Source: Lachnospiraceae bacterium (lineage in GTDB: Bacteria; Bacillota; Clostridia; Lachnospirales; Lachnospiraceae). Taken from it: a stretch of 64,000 nt of DNA. The position numbers and the translations under genes were made by a program. How positions within the stretch are numbered: position 1 is the first letter of the stretch; the number at the start of each line of letters is the position of its first letter. Shown piece after piece: positions 9,509 to 18,577 of the stretch. The stretch spans positions 1 to 64,000 of the forward strand of contig CAJTDK010000013.1 of the NCBI GenBank assembly GCA_910575105.1, read 5' to 3'. The notes beneath the pieces were generated by a model. It was given only the letters and a program-made list of their open reading frames with translations, was not told where the DNA came from and did no database searches.

Positions 9509-9822
9509 AAATCGCCTCCAATCAAAAAATGTACTTATTGATCAAGGGGCGCGAAGCGCCGCACTTTTTGACTGGTTTGTCAAGTGTTTTTGGAAAAAAA
9601 GTGGGTGATTTTTAAAAAACAGGTTCTGAAAGCCCCATGAAATAAGGGCTGAAGATTCCGAGAAGTTATGAATATGGTGTGGAGGTAACAATGGGCTGAG
9701 CCGGCAGCCGCCTGTACAGCCGGAAGGTGAAAATGGCGAAAAAGTGAGATCAGCGGTTGCGGACGGAAGGGAAAGTGTATTATACTGAGAAAAGATACTG
9801 GAACTGACGGAGGTATCCCTAT
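9509..9822. other. Gap between transposase and AraC gene
   Basis: Holds the upstream end of the insertion sequence, including a small GGCGCGAAGCGCC palindrome at about 9547-9559, and the promoter of the AraC gene. No coding frame is supported. Confidence 0.35.
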
Positions 9823-10647
9823 ATGGAGTATTCCCACGAACTGATCATACCGAATGACGACATCCCTTTCCGCTTGTTCCTTTTTGAGGGGAAGGACGGG
9901 CATTACGTCCGGGAAAAGCACTGGCACCGCTCGGTTGAGATCTTCGCGCTCTTCGAGGGCGGGATTGATTTTTACATCAATAATTCATGCTATCCCTTAA
10001 AGCCGGGAGAGTTTATGCTTGTGAATTCCAATGAGATACATTCCGTCCATGCGCCGCAAGAGAACAAGACAGTCGTCCTGCAGATTCCGCTGTCAACTTT
10101 TGAAAAATATTACACAGATGAGAGATTCATCTATTTTTCCAACAGCAGCCTGATCCAGGACGGGGAGGTCATGGGACTGATCAAAGAAATCTATGACATC
10201 TATATGAAAAAGGGATGCGGCTATGAGCTGAAGGTGATGGGAGAGTTCTATCTGCTGCTCTATCTTCTTGTCACAAAATACCGTATGCCGAAGGCGGATG
10301 CACAGCTTGTCCGGCAGCACAAAAAGCTGGACAGCCTTTCTTCCATAACTTCCTATATAAAAGAGAATTATACGGCGGAGCTGTCCTTAGAGAGCGTAGC
10401 GGATGCCTTCGGCTATTCGCCCGCCTACTTTTCGCGGATGTTCTACAAGTATACCGGGATTAACTATAAGAGCTATCTCGACAATCTCCGGTTGGCATAC
10501 GCCTATAAAGACCTGGCTAATTCGGATGCGTCCATCGGCGACATAGCGGCGAATAACGGGTTTGCCAGCAGCAGGTCACTGGCAAAGCTGTTCAGAAAAA
10601 AATACGGGATTTTGCCGAGCGAATTCCGGAAGGAGAAGAAGGGATAG
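9823..10647 (+). CDS. AraC family transcriptional regulator with cupin sensor
   Basis: A 274-residue protein; GGAGG is eight bases from ATG 9823. Residues ~15-110 form a cupin-like sugar-sensing fold (HWHRSVEIFALFEGG, YPLKPGEFMLVNSNEIHSV). The C-terminal ~100 residues carry two helix-turn-helix motifs (SLESVADAFGYSPAYFSRMFYK and SIGDIAANNGFASSRSLAKLFRKKYG). It lies 67 bases upstream of the GH3 gene on the same strand, so it is probably the activator of the GH3/isomerase/kinase locus in response to a plant-derived sugar. The ligand cannot be told from sequence. Confidence 0.85.
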   Translation: MEYSHELIIPNDDIPFRLFLFEGKDGHYVREKHWHRSVEIFALFEGGIDFYINNSCYPLKPGEFMLVNSNEIHSVHAPQENKTVVLQIPLSTFEKYYTDERFIYFSNSSLIQDGEVMGLIKEIYDIYMKKGCGYELKVMGEFYLLLYLLVTKYRMPKADAQLVRQHKKLDSLSSITSYIKENYTAELSLESVADAFGYSPAYFSRMFYKYTGINYKSYLDNLRLAYAYKDLANSDASIGDIAANNGFASSRSLAKLFRKKYGILPSEFRKEKKG

Positions 10648-10714
10648 CAGGCAAGGAAAAGACAGCGGGAAAGGATAGCGGCATCAAAATATAAAGATAA
10701 AGGAGTATATGGCT

Positions 10715-13171
10715 ATGGGACAATTTTACGCACGGAAAACAAATGAGGTTACCGCACTTGAGCGGGAGAATCAGCAGGAGGTAAGAAAACTTGCCGGGGA
10801 GTGCATGGTTCTTCTGGAAAATGACGGGGCGCTGCCCTTAAGAAGCGATGAGAAAAGAATCGCACTGTACGGAAACGGGGCGCGGCATACCGTAAAGGGC
10901 GGCACCGGCTCTGGTGATGTGAATACAAGAGAGAATATCCATGTGGAGCAGGGGCTTTTGGATGCCGGGTTCGATATCGTGAGCGGAGAATGGCTTGACC
11001 GCTTTGATGCAGAACTTTCCAGGGCAGAAGAGGAGTATATGGAGAGTGTGGAAAGAGAAGTGAAAGAGCGGGGAGTGCCGGTGCATATGGTGCTTTTCGA
11101 GCGGCCGTTTGAAGACCCGCAGGCTCCTCTGATCGACAGGAAGGAGGACGCCGACGCAGCCGTCTACGTGCTGTCGAGGAATTCCGGGGAAGGGAAGGAC
11201 AGGGAGTACAAGAAGGGCGATTACCTTCTTACAGACCGTGAACTTGACAATATCCGCTTTCTGGCAGAGAACTACGAAAAGACGATCCTTATGTTAAACA
11301 TCGGCGGAGTGATCGACACGGCGCAGATCAAGGAGATCAAGGGGCTTAATGCCATTGTCCTTATGGGTCAGCTTGGGAATATCGGCGGCTATGTGGCGGG
11401 GGATGTGCTGGCAGGAAAGACTTATCCTTCCGGCAGGCTTACCGATACATGGGCGAAAGATTACTATGATTATCCCTCTTCCAGGGATTTCAGCCATAAT
11501 AATGGAAATGTGGATGATGAGTATTACACGGAGGAGATATTTGTGGGCTACCGTTACTTTGATACCCACAAGATTGAGCCGTCCTACTGTTTCGGATACG
11601 GGAAGAGCTATACTCAGTTCGCGGTGAAGACGGAAAAGCTGTCTATAGGGGATGAGGGCGGGATATCGCTTGAGATCGCCGTGACCAACACCGGCACGGA
11701 ATTTCCGGGCAGAGAGGTAGTGCAGGTATACTATTCTGCGCCGGAGGGTGAGCTTAGCAAGCCTTATCAGGAGTTAGCCGCATTTGCCAAGACCAGGCTC
11801 CTTAAGCCGGGCGAGACGGAGAGGCTTGCGGTATCCTTTAAGCGTGCGGATATGGCATCCTACAGCACGGCGGACGCGGCGTGGGTGTTAGAGCCTGGCG
11901 AGTATACCATCCGTGTAGGGACAGACTGCGCCCACACAGGTGCGGCGGGAACGGTGAGGGTGGAAGAAAAGACTGTCACAAGCCAGCTTACGAACCGCCT
12001 GACCGAAGACAGCGGCGGAAAGGACGGCGGCGGAAGGTACAAGGAACGCCCGGCCCTTGAAGACAAACGTCCGAAGGAGCATCTGATGCTTTCAGATGTG
12101 AAGGAAGGAAAGGCGTCGATCGAAGAATTAGCGGCACAGCTCACCCTGGAGGAGATGGCGGAATTATGTGTAGGCATCGAGAGACGGGCAAAGAACGGGA
12201 CGCAGGTGGTAGGCAATGCGGCCGTACTGGTGCCGGGAGCAGCCGGGGAGACAAGCTCCGCGCTTCTTCGCGACAGAGGCATATTCCCGCTGATTCTCGC
12301 AGACGGGCCGGCAGGGTTAAGGCTCCAGCCGCATTTTAAGGCGACGAAAGATGGGGAGATCCTGCCGGGCGGGGAAGTGTTCGGTATGAACCGCATGCCG
12401 TTTCCGGAGGATACCCCGGAAGGAGCAGTAGATTATTACCAATTCTGTACGGCTATCCCTATCGCTACAACACTGGCCCAGTCCTGGGACATGGACCTTA
12501 TGGAGAAGATGGGCAGAATCGTAGGGAAAGAGATGAAAGAGTACAACATCCACCTGTGGCTTGCGCCGGGCATGAACATCCACCGGAACCCGTTGTGTGG
12601 GAGGAACTTTGAGTATTATTCCGAGGATCCGCTGCTTTCAGGCAGATGTGCCGCTGCGGATACAAAGGGCGTACAGAGCTTTGGCGGCCAGGGGACGACC
12701 ATCAAGCATTTTGCAGCCAATAACCAGGAAGATAACCGGATGTTTACCAACGCCCATATCAGCGAGCGGGCGCTTCGGGAGATCTATCTTAAGGGTTTCG
12801 AGATCGCGGTGAAGGAAGCCAAGCCTTATTCGATCATGACCTCCTACAACCTGATCAACGGAATTCACACGGCCAACAGCTATGATCTTCTGCAGGCAGT
12901 GGCGAGAGACGAGTGGGGATTTGACGGCGTGATCATGACAGACTGGTGTACCTCCCAGGATACAAGCTACATGGGGCTTTCCTCCGACAAGTACCCGTGG
13001 TCTTCAAGCGAATGGTGCATCAAGGCGGGCAACGACCTGCAGATGCCGGGCTGCGAGGAGAATATCGCAGATATCGTTGACGGCGTGAAGGGCGGGGAGA
13101 TCATTACCCTCGGCGACCTGCAGTTCTGCACCTGCAATCTGCTTAGGGTCATACTTAGATGTATGGCGTAA
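10715..13171 (+). CDS. GH3 glycosidase with reversed domain order
   Basis: About 818 residues. I prefer ATG 10715, nine bases from AGGAG, to ATG 10709. The domain order is the reverse of usual GH3: the (alpha/beta)6 sandwich domain comes first (GSGDVNTRENIHVEQGL; NSGEGKDR holding the likely acid/base Glu), then a fibronectin-III-like domain (EVVQVYYSAP...LEPGEYTIRVG), then the (alpha/beta)8 catalytic barrel (LILADGPAGLR, GRNFEYYSEDP, KHFAANNQE). The nucleophile is the Asp in VIMTDW, about residue 743. Such enzymes in rumen and gut Firmicutes act as beta-glucosidases, xylosidases or arabinosidases. No signal peptide, so it works on imported oligosaccharides or glycosides. Confidence 0.9.
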   Translation: MGQFYARKTNEVTALERENQQEVRKLAGECMVLLENDGALPLRSDEKRIALYGNGARHTVKGGTGSGDVNTRENIHVEQGLLDAGFDIVSGEWLDRFDAELSRAEEEYMESVEREVKERGVPVHMVLFERPFEDPQAPLIDRKEDADAAVYVLSRNSGEGKDREYKKGDYLLTDRELDNIRFLAENYEKTILMLNIGGVIDTAQIKEIKGLNAIVLMGQLGNIGGYVAGDVLAGKTYPSGRLTDTWAKDYYDYPSSRDFSHNNGNVDDEYYTEEIFVGYRYFDTHKIEPSYCFGYGKSYTQFAVKTEKLSIGDEGGISLEIAVTNTGTEFPGREVVQVYYSAPEGELSKPYQELAAFAKTRLLKPGETERLAVSFKRADMASYSTADAAWVLEPGEYTIRVGTDCAHTGAAGTVRVEEKTVTSQLTNRLTEDSGGKDGGGRYKERPALEDKRPKEHLMLSDVKEGKASIEELAAQLTLEEMAELCVGIERRAKNGTQVVGNAAVLVPGAAGETSSALLRDRGIFPLILADGPAGLRLQPHFKATKDGEILPGGEVFGMNRMPFPEDTPEGAVDYYQFCTAIPIATTLAQSWDMDLMEKMGRIVGKEMKEYNIHLWLAPGMNIHRNPLCGRNFEYYSEDPLLSGRCAAADTKGVQSFGGQGTTIKHFAANNQEDNRMFTNAHISERALREIYLKGFEIAVKEAKPYSIMTSYNLINGIHTANSYDLLQAVARDEWGFDGVIMTDWCTSQDTSYMGLSSDKYPWSSSEWCIKAGNDLQMPGCEENIADIVDGVKGGEIITLGDLQFCTCNLLRVILRCMA

Positions 13172-13218
13172 GATGTCAAAAAAATACCATAAACTTCATA
13201 AATTTTTGAACGCATTCT

Positions 13219-13259
13219 GCCCTGAAAATTGGTATGATATAAATATCATTTTTCAGGGC
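13219..13259 (+). promoter_or_regulatory. Inverted repeat upstream of the DUF4867 gene
   Basis: GCCCTGAAAA at 13219-13228 is perfectly complementary to TTTTCAGGGC at 13250-13259, enclosing TTGGTATGATATAAATATCAT, which contains a TATGAT -10-like box. It lies 25 bases before the start codon at 13284. It could be an operator over a promoter, or an RNA hairpin; it lacks a T-run beyond the stem, so I do not read it as a simple terminator. Confidence 0.5.
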
Positions 13260-13283
13260 AGCAGTAGATAAAGGAGGATGACT

Positions 13284-13910
13284 ATGGAGATCAAAAAAGT
13301 GACAGACGCTTCTTTTTCGGCTTATGGAAAGGTTCTTGACGGGTATGATCTTTCGGGGCTTTTAAAGGCGGTGAAGGATGCACCTCTTCCAGAGGATGTG
13401 ATCTATGTGCCGGAGGACGAGAGACTTATGGCAGAGCCTGAGACAGATGTGCTTAGGCGGAAGGCTTACGGCGGTCTGCCCATACAGGTGGGCTACTGCA
13501 ACGGGCATAATCTGAAGCTGAACGCGCTGGAATATCACCGCTCATCGGAGGTAGACATTGCCGCCAGCGACCTGATCCTGCTTCTCGGAAGGCAGCAGGA
13601 TATCCGGGAGGATCTTACCTACGACACGGAAAACGTGGAGGGGTTCTTCGTCCCGGCGGGGACAGCGGTGGAGCTTTATGCCACTACCCTGCACTATGCG
13701 CCGTGTCAGGCGTCGGCAGAGGGCTTCCGCTGTGTCATCGTGCTTCCGGCAGGGACGAACCATGAGCTTGACTTTGCCGTGGGCGCCGAGGGAGAAGAGA
13801 AGCTGATGACGGCGAAGAATAAATGGCTGATCGCCCATGCTGATGCGAAGATCGAGGGCGCTTTTTGCGGGCTGAAGGGTGAAAATATCTCGCTGCAGGA
13901 TAGGCCGTAA
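13284..13910 (+). CDS. DUF4867 family cupin-like protein
   Basis: A 208-residue protein; AAGGAGG is six bases from ATG 13284, so this start is preferred over ATG 13278. It matches DUF4867: an N-terminal KVTDASFSAYGKVLDGYD, a beta-rich core with LNALEYHRSSEVDIAASDLILLLG and GFFVPAGTAVELYATTLHYAPC, then NKWLIAHADA. The HRSSE and TLHYAP segments look like cupin metal-binding positions. The family is found beside sugar isomerases and kinases, and may be a sugar-acid or sugar-phosphate isomerase; the activity is not established. It sits between the GH3 and isomerase genes, supporting a role in the same pathway. Confidence 0.75.
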   Translation: MEIKKVTDASFSAYGKVLDGYDLSGLLKAVKDAPLPEDVIYVPEDERLMAEPETDVLRRKAYGGLPIQVGYCNGHNLKLNALEYHRSSEVDIAASDLILLLGRQQDIREDLTYDTENVEGFFVPAGTAVELYATTLHYAPCQASAEGFRCVIVLPAGTNHELDFAVGAEGEEKLMTAKNKWLIAHADAKIEGAFCGLKGENISLQDRP

Positions 13911-14028
13911 GAAGGGAAAGGAGCCTTTGGCCGGCCCGCAGGCAGTGAGAGATAGGACGAAAATGTATAGCATGATACCAGAGCCAGCAGGCATTCAGAC
14001 TCTGGCGTCATAGTAAAAGGAGGTTTTT

Positions 14029-15516
14029 ATGATGAGCAACATGCCAGAGGTAAAAATTGGAGTAGTGGCAGTAAGCCGCGATTGTTTCCCGGAGAGTCTT
14101 TCTGTGAACCGCAGAAAGAATCTGATAAAGGCGTATACGGACAAATACGGCGCGAAAGGGATCTATGAATGTCCGGTCTGTATCGTGGAGAGCGAGATTC
14201 ACATGGTGCAGGCGTTAGAGGATATAAAAAAAGCAGGATGCAATGCCCTTGTGGTATATCTTGGCAACTTCGGGCCGGAGATCTCAGAAACATTGCTCGC
14301 AAAGCATTTTGACGGGCCGAAGATGTTCATCGCGGCGGCAGAGGAGTCCGGGGACAATCTGGTGCAGGGCAGGGGCGATGCATACTGCGGGATGCTGAAT
14401 GCAAGCTACAATCTTAAGCTGAGAAATGTGAAGGCTTATATTCCGGAATATCCGGTAGGCGACGCGGAGGAATGTGCGGACATGATCCACGAGTTCATCC
14501 CTATCGCCAGGGCTGTCGAGGGGCTTAACCATTTAAAGATCATCAGCTTTGGGCCAAGGCCGCTGAATTTTCTGGCGTGCAACGCGCCGATCAAGCAGCT
14601 TTACAATATCGGCGTAGAGATTGAGGAAAACTCGGAGCTTGACCTTTTTGAGGCGTTCAATAAGCATCAGGGCGACGAGCGGATTCCTGCTGTCGTGAAG
14701 GAGATGGAGGAAGAGCTTGGCGAAGGGAATAAAAAGCCTGAGATCTTAAGCAAGCTTGCCCAGTATGAGCTGACGCTTAAGGACTGGATCGAGGAGCACA
14801 GAGGATACCGCAAATATGTGGCGGTCGCCGGAAAGTGCTGGCCTGCTTTCCAGACCCAGTTCGGCTTCGTGCCGTGCTACGTTAACAGCCGTCTGACGGC
14901 CCAGGGCATCCCGGTATCCTGCGAGGTGGATATCTACGGGGCGTTGAGCGAGTTCATCGGAACGGTAGTAAGCGGGGACGCGGTAACGCTTCTTGACATT
15001 AACAATACTGTACCGAAGGATATGTACGAAAGCGAGATCAGGGGCAGGTATAACTATACACAGAAAGATACCTTTATGGGCTTCCACTGCGGCAATACCG
15101 CGTCCAAGAAGCTATCCTCCTGCGAGATGAAATATCAGATGATCATGGCGCGCGCACTGCCGGAGGAAGTAACACAGGGGACGCTGGAGGGCGATATCGT
15201 TCCGGGCGATATTACCTTCTACCGTCTGCAGAGCACGGCAGACAATATCCTGCGCGCTTACATTGCCCACGGCGAGGTGCTGCCGGTGGCGACCAGGTCT
15301 TTCGGTTCTGTAGGCGTGTTTGCGATTCCTGAGATGGGAAGATTCTACCGCCATGTACTGATCGAGGGGGGTTATCCCCATCACGGCGCGGTTGCTTTCG
15401 GGCATTTCGGGAAAACGTTGTTCGAGGTGTTTAAGTATATCGGCATCCCGGTGGAGGAGATCGGTTATAACCAGCCTGCAGGCGTAAGGTATCCTACGGA
15501 GAATCCCTGGGGATAG
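14029..15516 (+). CDS. L-fucose/L-arabinose isomerase family protein
   Basis: A 495-residue ketol isomerase-like enzyme with GGAGG ahead of ATG 14029. The C-terminal half carries the expected metal and catalytic residues: Glu in VSCEVD (about residue 299), Asp in LLDINN (about 323), and the histidines in GGYPHHGAVAFGH (about 451-459). The N-terminal half is a Rossmann-like substrate domain (VVYLGNFGPE, FGPRPLNF). The family interconverts aldoses and ketoses; with a xylulokinase-like gene downstream, a pentose such as arabinose or xylose is more likely than fucose, but the substrate is inferred. It is 118 bases from the DUF4867 gene. Confidence 0.85.
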   Translation: MMSNMPEVKIGVVAVSRDCFPESLSVNRRKNLIKAYTDKYGAKGIYECPVCIVESEIHMVQALEDIKKAGCNALVVYLGNFGPEISETLLAKHFDGPKMFIAAAEESGDNLVQGRGDAYCGMLNASYNLKLRNVKAYIPEYPVGDAEECADMIHEFIPIARAVEGLNHLKIISFGPRPLNFLACNAPIKQLYNIGVEIEENSELDLFEAFNKHQGDERIPAVVKEMEEELGEGNKKPEILSKLAQYELTLKDWIEEHRGYRKYVAVAGKCWPAFQTQFGFVPCYVNSRLTAQGIPVSCEVDIYGALSEFIGTVVSGDAVTLLDINNTVPKDMYESEIRGRYNYTQKDTFMGFHCGNTASKKLSSCEMKYQMIMARALPEEVTQGTLEGDIVPGDITFYRLQSTADNILRAYIAHGEVLPVATRSFGSVGVFAIPEMGRFYRHVLIEGGYPHHGAVAFGHFGKTLFEVFKYIGIPVEEIGYNQPAGVRYPTENPWG

Positions 15517-15522
15517 CACGCG

Positions 15523-15650
15523 AATATTAAGTAATCGGCAGTTTGGCTTGCCTATTTTCCTGAGAGCACTACTTCCCAAGCCCCGACGTAGCTACCGCTA
15601 CGCCTGCGTTTGTGAAGCAGCACTCTCAGATTAATATTCTGCGTCAAACT
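15523..15650. repeat. Palindromic intergenic element with a CGTAGC/GCTACG core
   Basis: A ~130-base structured element between the isomerase and xylulokinase genes. Paired arms are CGTAGC (15587-15592) with GCTACG (15597-15602) over a TACC loop, CTGAGAG (15560-15566) with CTCTCAG (15623-15629), CTTC (15572) with GAAG (15614), AGTTTG (15540-15545) with CAAACT (15645-15650), and AATATTAA (15523) with TTAATATT (15631). It has no coding frame and looks like a dispersed palindromic repeat or an RNA structure in the operon. Confidence 0.55.
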
Positions 15651-15710
15651 ATCCAAAACCTAATTTTCGCTGTACTAGTGAAAAAGCAGTTAATAGTTAA
15701 GGAGTAAGAG

Positions 15711-17168
15711 ATGTTATATATAGGTGTAGATTTGGGAACCTCTGCGGTGAAGCTTCTGCTGATGGACGGACAGGGAGAGATCAAAAAGATCGTATCAAAA
15801 GAGTATCCGCTCTTTTTCCCTCATCCGGGCTGGTCGGAGCAGGATCCTGAGGACTGGTTTCATCAGTCCATGGAAGGGATCAGGGAGCTGACTGCGGATT
15901 GTGAAAAGGAACAGGTGGCCGGGATCAGCTTTGGCGGGCAGATGCATGGGCTTGTGGCGCTGGATGATGGGGACAGAGTGATCCGTCCGGCGATCCTTTG
16001 GAATGATGGCAGGACCGGGGAAGAGACAGATTACCTGAACGAGGTGATCGGAAAAGACAGACTTTCGGGCTATACGGCAAATATTGCATTTGCAGGGTTT
16101 ACGGCGCCGAAGATTTTGTGGCTGAAAAAGCATGAGCCGGAGAATTTTGCGAAGATCTGCAAGATCATGCTGCCGAAGGATTTTCTGGCGTACCGGTTGT
16201 CCGGCGTTTTTTGTACAGATGTGTCGGACGCGTCAGGGATGCTCCTGATGGATGTGAAAAACCGCTGCTGGTCGGAAGAAATGCTGGAGATCTGCGGGAT
16301 CAGGAAGGAGCAGCTCCCGAAGCTTTATGAGAGCTATGAGGCAGTCGGGACACTGAAGGCGGATATCGCAAAAGAGCTTGGCTTGCCGCCGGAGGTAAAG
16401 GTCATTGCCGGAGCCGGGGATAATGCCGCGGCGGCAGTAGGAACCGGAACGGTCGGCGACGGGATGTGCAACATATCCCTCGGGACGTCAGGAACCATAT
16501 TTATCTCAAGCAAGAATTTCGGCGTGGATGAGCATAATGCGCTCCATTCCTTTGCCCATGCGGACGGAAGGTACCATCTGATGGGCTGTATGCTCAGTGC
16601 GGCGTCCTGTAATAAGTGGTGGAACGAGGAGATACTAAAGACCAGTGACTTCGGCGCGGAGCAGGCGGGGATCAGTAGGCTTGGTGAGAACCAGGTGTTC
16701 TATCTTCCATATCTTATGGGGGAGCGTTCCCCGCATAATGATCCGGATGCGCGAGCTATGTTTATCGGGATGTCCATGGATACCACAAGAGAAGAGATGA
16801 CCCAGGCCGTTTTAGAGGGCGTTGCCTTTGCGCTCCGGGATTCCCTGGAGGTGGCAAGAAGCCTCGGAATTCAGATAGAGCGGACGAAGATCTGCGGCGG
16901 CGGGGCAAAGAGCCCGCTGTGGAAGAAGATGATCGCCAATATTATGAACCTGAAGGTGGATGTCATCGAGAGCGAGGAAGGCCCGGCTCTTGGGGGCGCT
17001 ATGCTGGCGGCTGTCGGGTGCGGCGAGTATCCGAATGTGGAGACTATAGCGGCAAAGCTTGTGAAAGTGGTGGATACCGTGGAGCCGGAAAAGGAGCTGG
17101 TAGCAAAGTATGAAGAGAAGTACCAGAGGTTTAAGAAGATATATCCGGCGGTAAAGGGGTTGTTCTGA
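15711..17168 (+). CDS. xylB: Xylulokinase (FGGY family)
   Basis: A 485-residue FGGY carbohydrate kinase with AAGGAG before ATG 15711. The N-terminal nucleotide/sugar-binding strand is YIGVDLGTSAVKLLL, and the sugar-specificity region HPGWSEQDPEDW and GISFGGQMHGLVALD is that of xylulokinases. The catalytic Asp is in WNDGRTGEE-type context, and the C-terminal ATP-binding glycines are in KICGGGAKSPLWKKMIANI. It phosphorylates D-xylulose to xylulose 5-phosphate, feeding the pentose phosphate pathway. It closes the GH3/isomerase locus and is followed by a terminator at 17228. Confidence 0.9.
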   Translation: MLYIGVDLGTSAVKLLLMDGQGEIKKIVSKEYPLFFPHPGWSEQDPEDWFHQSMEGIRELTADCEKEQVAGISFGGQMHGLVALDDGDRVIRPAILWNDGRTGEETDYLNEVIGKDRLSGYTANIAFAGFTAPKILWLKKHEPENFAKICKIMLPKDFLAYRLSGVFCTDVSDASGMLLMDVKNRCWSEEMLEICGIRKEQLPKLYESYEAVGTLKADIAKELGLPPEVKVIAGAGDNAAAAVGTGTVGDGMCNISLGTSGTIFISSKNFGVDEHNALHSFAHADGRYHLMGCMLSAASCNKWWNEEILKTSDFGAEQAGISRLGENQVFYLPYLMGERSPHNDPDARAMFIGMSMDTTREEMTQAVLEGVAFALRDSLEVARSLGIQIERTKICGGGAKSPLWKKMIANIMNLKVDVIESEEGPALGGAMLAAVGCGEYPNVETIAAKLVKVVDTVEPEKELVAKYEEKYQRFKKIYPAVKGLF

Positions 17169-17227
17169 TGTAGTAATTGAAATCTTTTGATGCATTAGAA
17201 AATTCCCCCTTTGACTGCCGTGGGATG

Positions 17228-17281
17228 GAAAAGAGTAGCTGCTTATGCCTTCTTTAGGAAGGCGGGCGGTTACTCTTTTTT
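17228..17281. terminator. Bidirectional terminator between xylB and the GNAT gene
   Basis: AAAAGAGTA at about 17228 pairs with TACTCTTTTTT at the right end, enclosing a second stem GCCTTC/GAAGGC. Runs of A on the left and T on the right let it stop transcription from both converging genes. Confidence 0.85.
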
Positions 17282-17782
17282 GGGTCTTATGACCGAACCA
17301 AGCTCACATGCCCAGATCTCCTGATGGATCTTCCGGCTTTCGTCCCATTCATTGTAAAATTCGCTGCCCGTCCGCTGAAAGCCGAATTTTCTGTAGAGGT
17401 GCCGTGCCGGCTTCAAGATATCGAGTGTAGACAAGGAGAGGTGGATATATCCTTTTTCCCGGCAAAAATCCAGGGCTGTTGTAAGCAGCCTGCTGCCTAA
17501 GCCCTGGCCCTGCAGGCTGGCGCCCACGCCGAACCACCGGAGCCTGGCGCTGTCCGGCCCCTTTTTGATGACGGCAATGTCCCCGACGATCTTTCCGTCC
17601 AGCTCGGCGATCCACATCTGGCTTCCCTTCAGGTCATCGTAAAGCTCGGCCATACCGCCCAGCATCTCTTTTTCATAAAATCCGTTAAAATGATACTGCT
17701 CTTCGTAGAGCTTGTACTGAAAGTAGCAGACCAGACTGGGGTCGCCCGGATGGTAAGTGCGGATAGTGATCTCATCCTTCAT
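17270..17782 (-). CDS. GNAT family N-acetyltransferase
   Basis: A 170-residue protein, GGAGGAG upstream of ATG 17782, overlapping the MarR gene by 4 bases, so the two are translationally coupled. It has the GNAT acetyl-CoA loop GASLQGQGLGSRLL (a Q/R-x-x-G-x-G/A form) around residues 96-110 and ends with the usual ARHLYRKFGFQ motif. The substrate is unknown. Pairing of a MarR repressor and a GNAT enzyme is common and suggests self-regulated resistance or metabolite acetylation. Confidence 0.85.
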   Translation of the reverse strand: MKDEITIRTYHPGDPSLVCYFQYKLYEEQYHFNGFYEKEMLGGMAELYDDLKGSQMWIAELDGKIVGDIAVIKKGPDSARLRWFGVGASLQGQGLGSRLLTTALDFCREKGYIHLSLSTLDILKPARHLYRKFGFQRTGSEFYNEWDESRKIHQEIWACELGSVIRPKKE

Positions 17783-18261
17783 TCAGTATCTCCTCCTTTT
17801 GCGTCATTGCCGCGCAGAAAATTTTGACAGATGTCATTATCGCGCAGTGTATTTTCGATAAATGTCATTGCTTCACAAAGCTTTTCACAGGTCTCGCTGT
17901 CTATGGCCGAGAGCTTGTCTATGATCTGCCGGGTGCCGCTCATGTCGATGTTTTCGGCCTCTTTTTTGCCCGCTTTCGTTAGCCACAGCTTTTTTAAGCC
18001 TTTGCTGCCCGGTACCAGCTCCCGGGTGATCAGCCCGTGCCTTTCAAATTTCCTGAGGATTCTGCTGACGTAGCTTTTATCCATGTTCAGACGCCCGCAG
18101 ACCCCTGTTGCGCTGATGCCCTGACAGAGGTAGATCTCAAACAGCACCCGTGATTCAGGCCACGAGAAATCTGTTCCCAGATAGCCTTTATTCATCACAT
18201 CCAGCCATACGGTGTAATAGCGGTTAAACTGCCGGATCCTCTTGATCATATCATTATCCAA
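17779..18261 (-). CDS. MarR family transcriptional regulator
   Basis: A 160-residue winged-helix protein. GGAGGAG at 18268-18274 (as read on the minus strand) is six bases from a TTG at 18261, which fits better than the in-frame start at 18333 or the ATG at 18249. The recognition region reads GISATGVCGRLNMDKSYVSRILRKFERHGLITRE, and the wing LVPGSKGLKKLWLTKAGK. It probably represses itself and the downstream GNAT gene. Ligand unknown. Confidence 0.85.
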   Translation of the reverse strand: MDNDMIKRIRQFNRYYTVWLDVMNKGYLGTDFSWPESRVLFEIYLCQGISATGVCGRLNMDKSYVSRILRKFERHGLITRELVPGSKGLKKLWLTKAGKKEAENIDMSGTRQIIDKLSAIDSETCEKLCEAMTFIENTLRDNDICQNFLRGNDAKGGDTE

Positions 18262-18577
18262 AATATCTCCTCCTTCCAGGTCAGATTGTTGTAAGTGATC
18301 AGAGTTGTAAGTGATAAGAGTGGATATTATCAACTCATATGATAGCGTAGAGAGTTGAAGATGTCAACACTTAATTTGCTGCACAGAACGTGAGAAAATG
18401 ATGCAAGGTTACTGTTCATGGTTCAGGAATGCGCACTGACTGCGCATTCCGTAAGAACATGATACAAGAGTGCAAAAATATAATAGAAAAAATCTATAAA
18501 TAAGAAAGTATATTTGCAATATCAATTATACAGCCCAATATGGAGATGCTATAATGAAAAAAATATGAAATCAGGGT

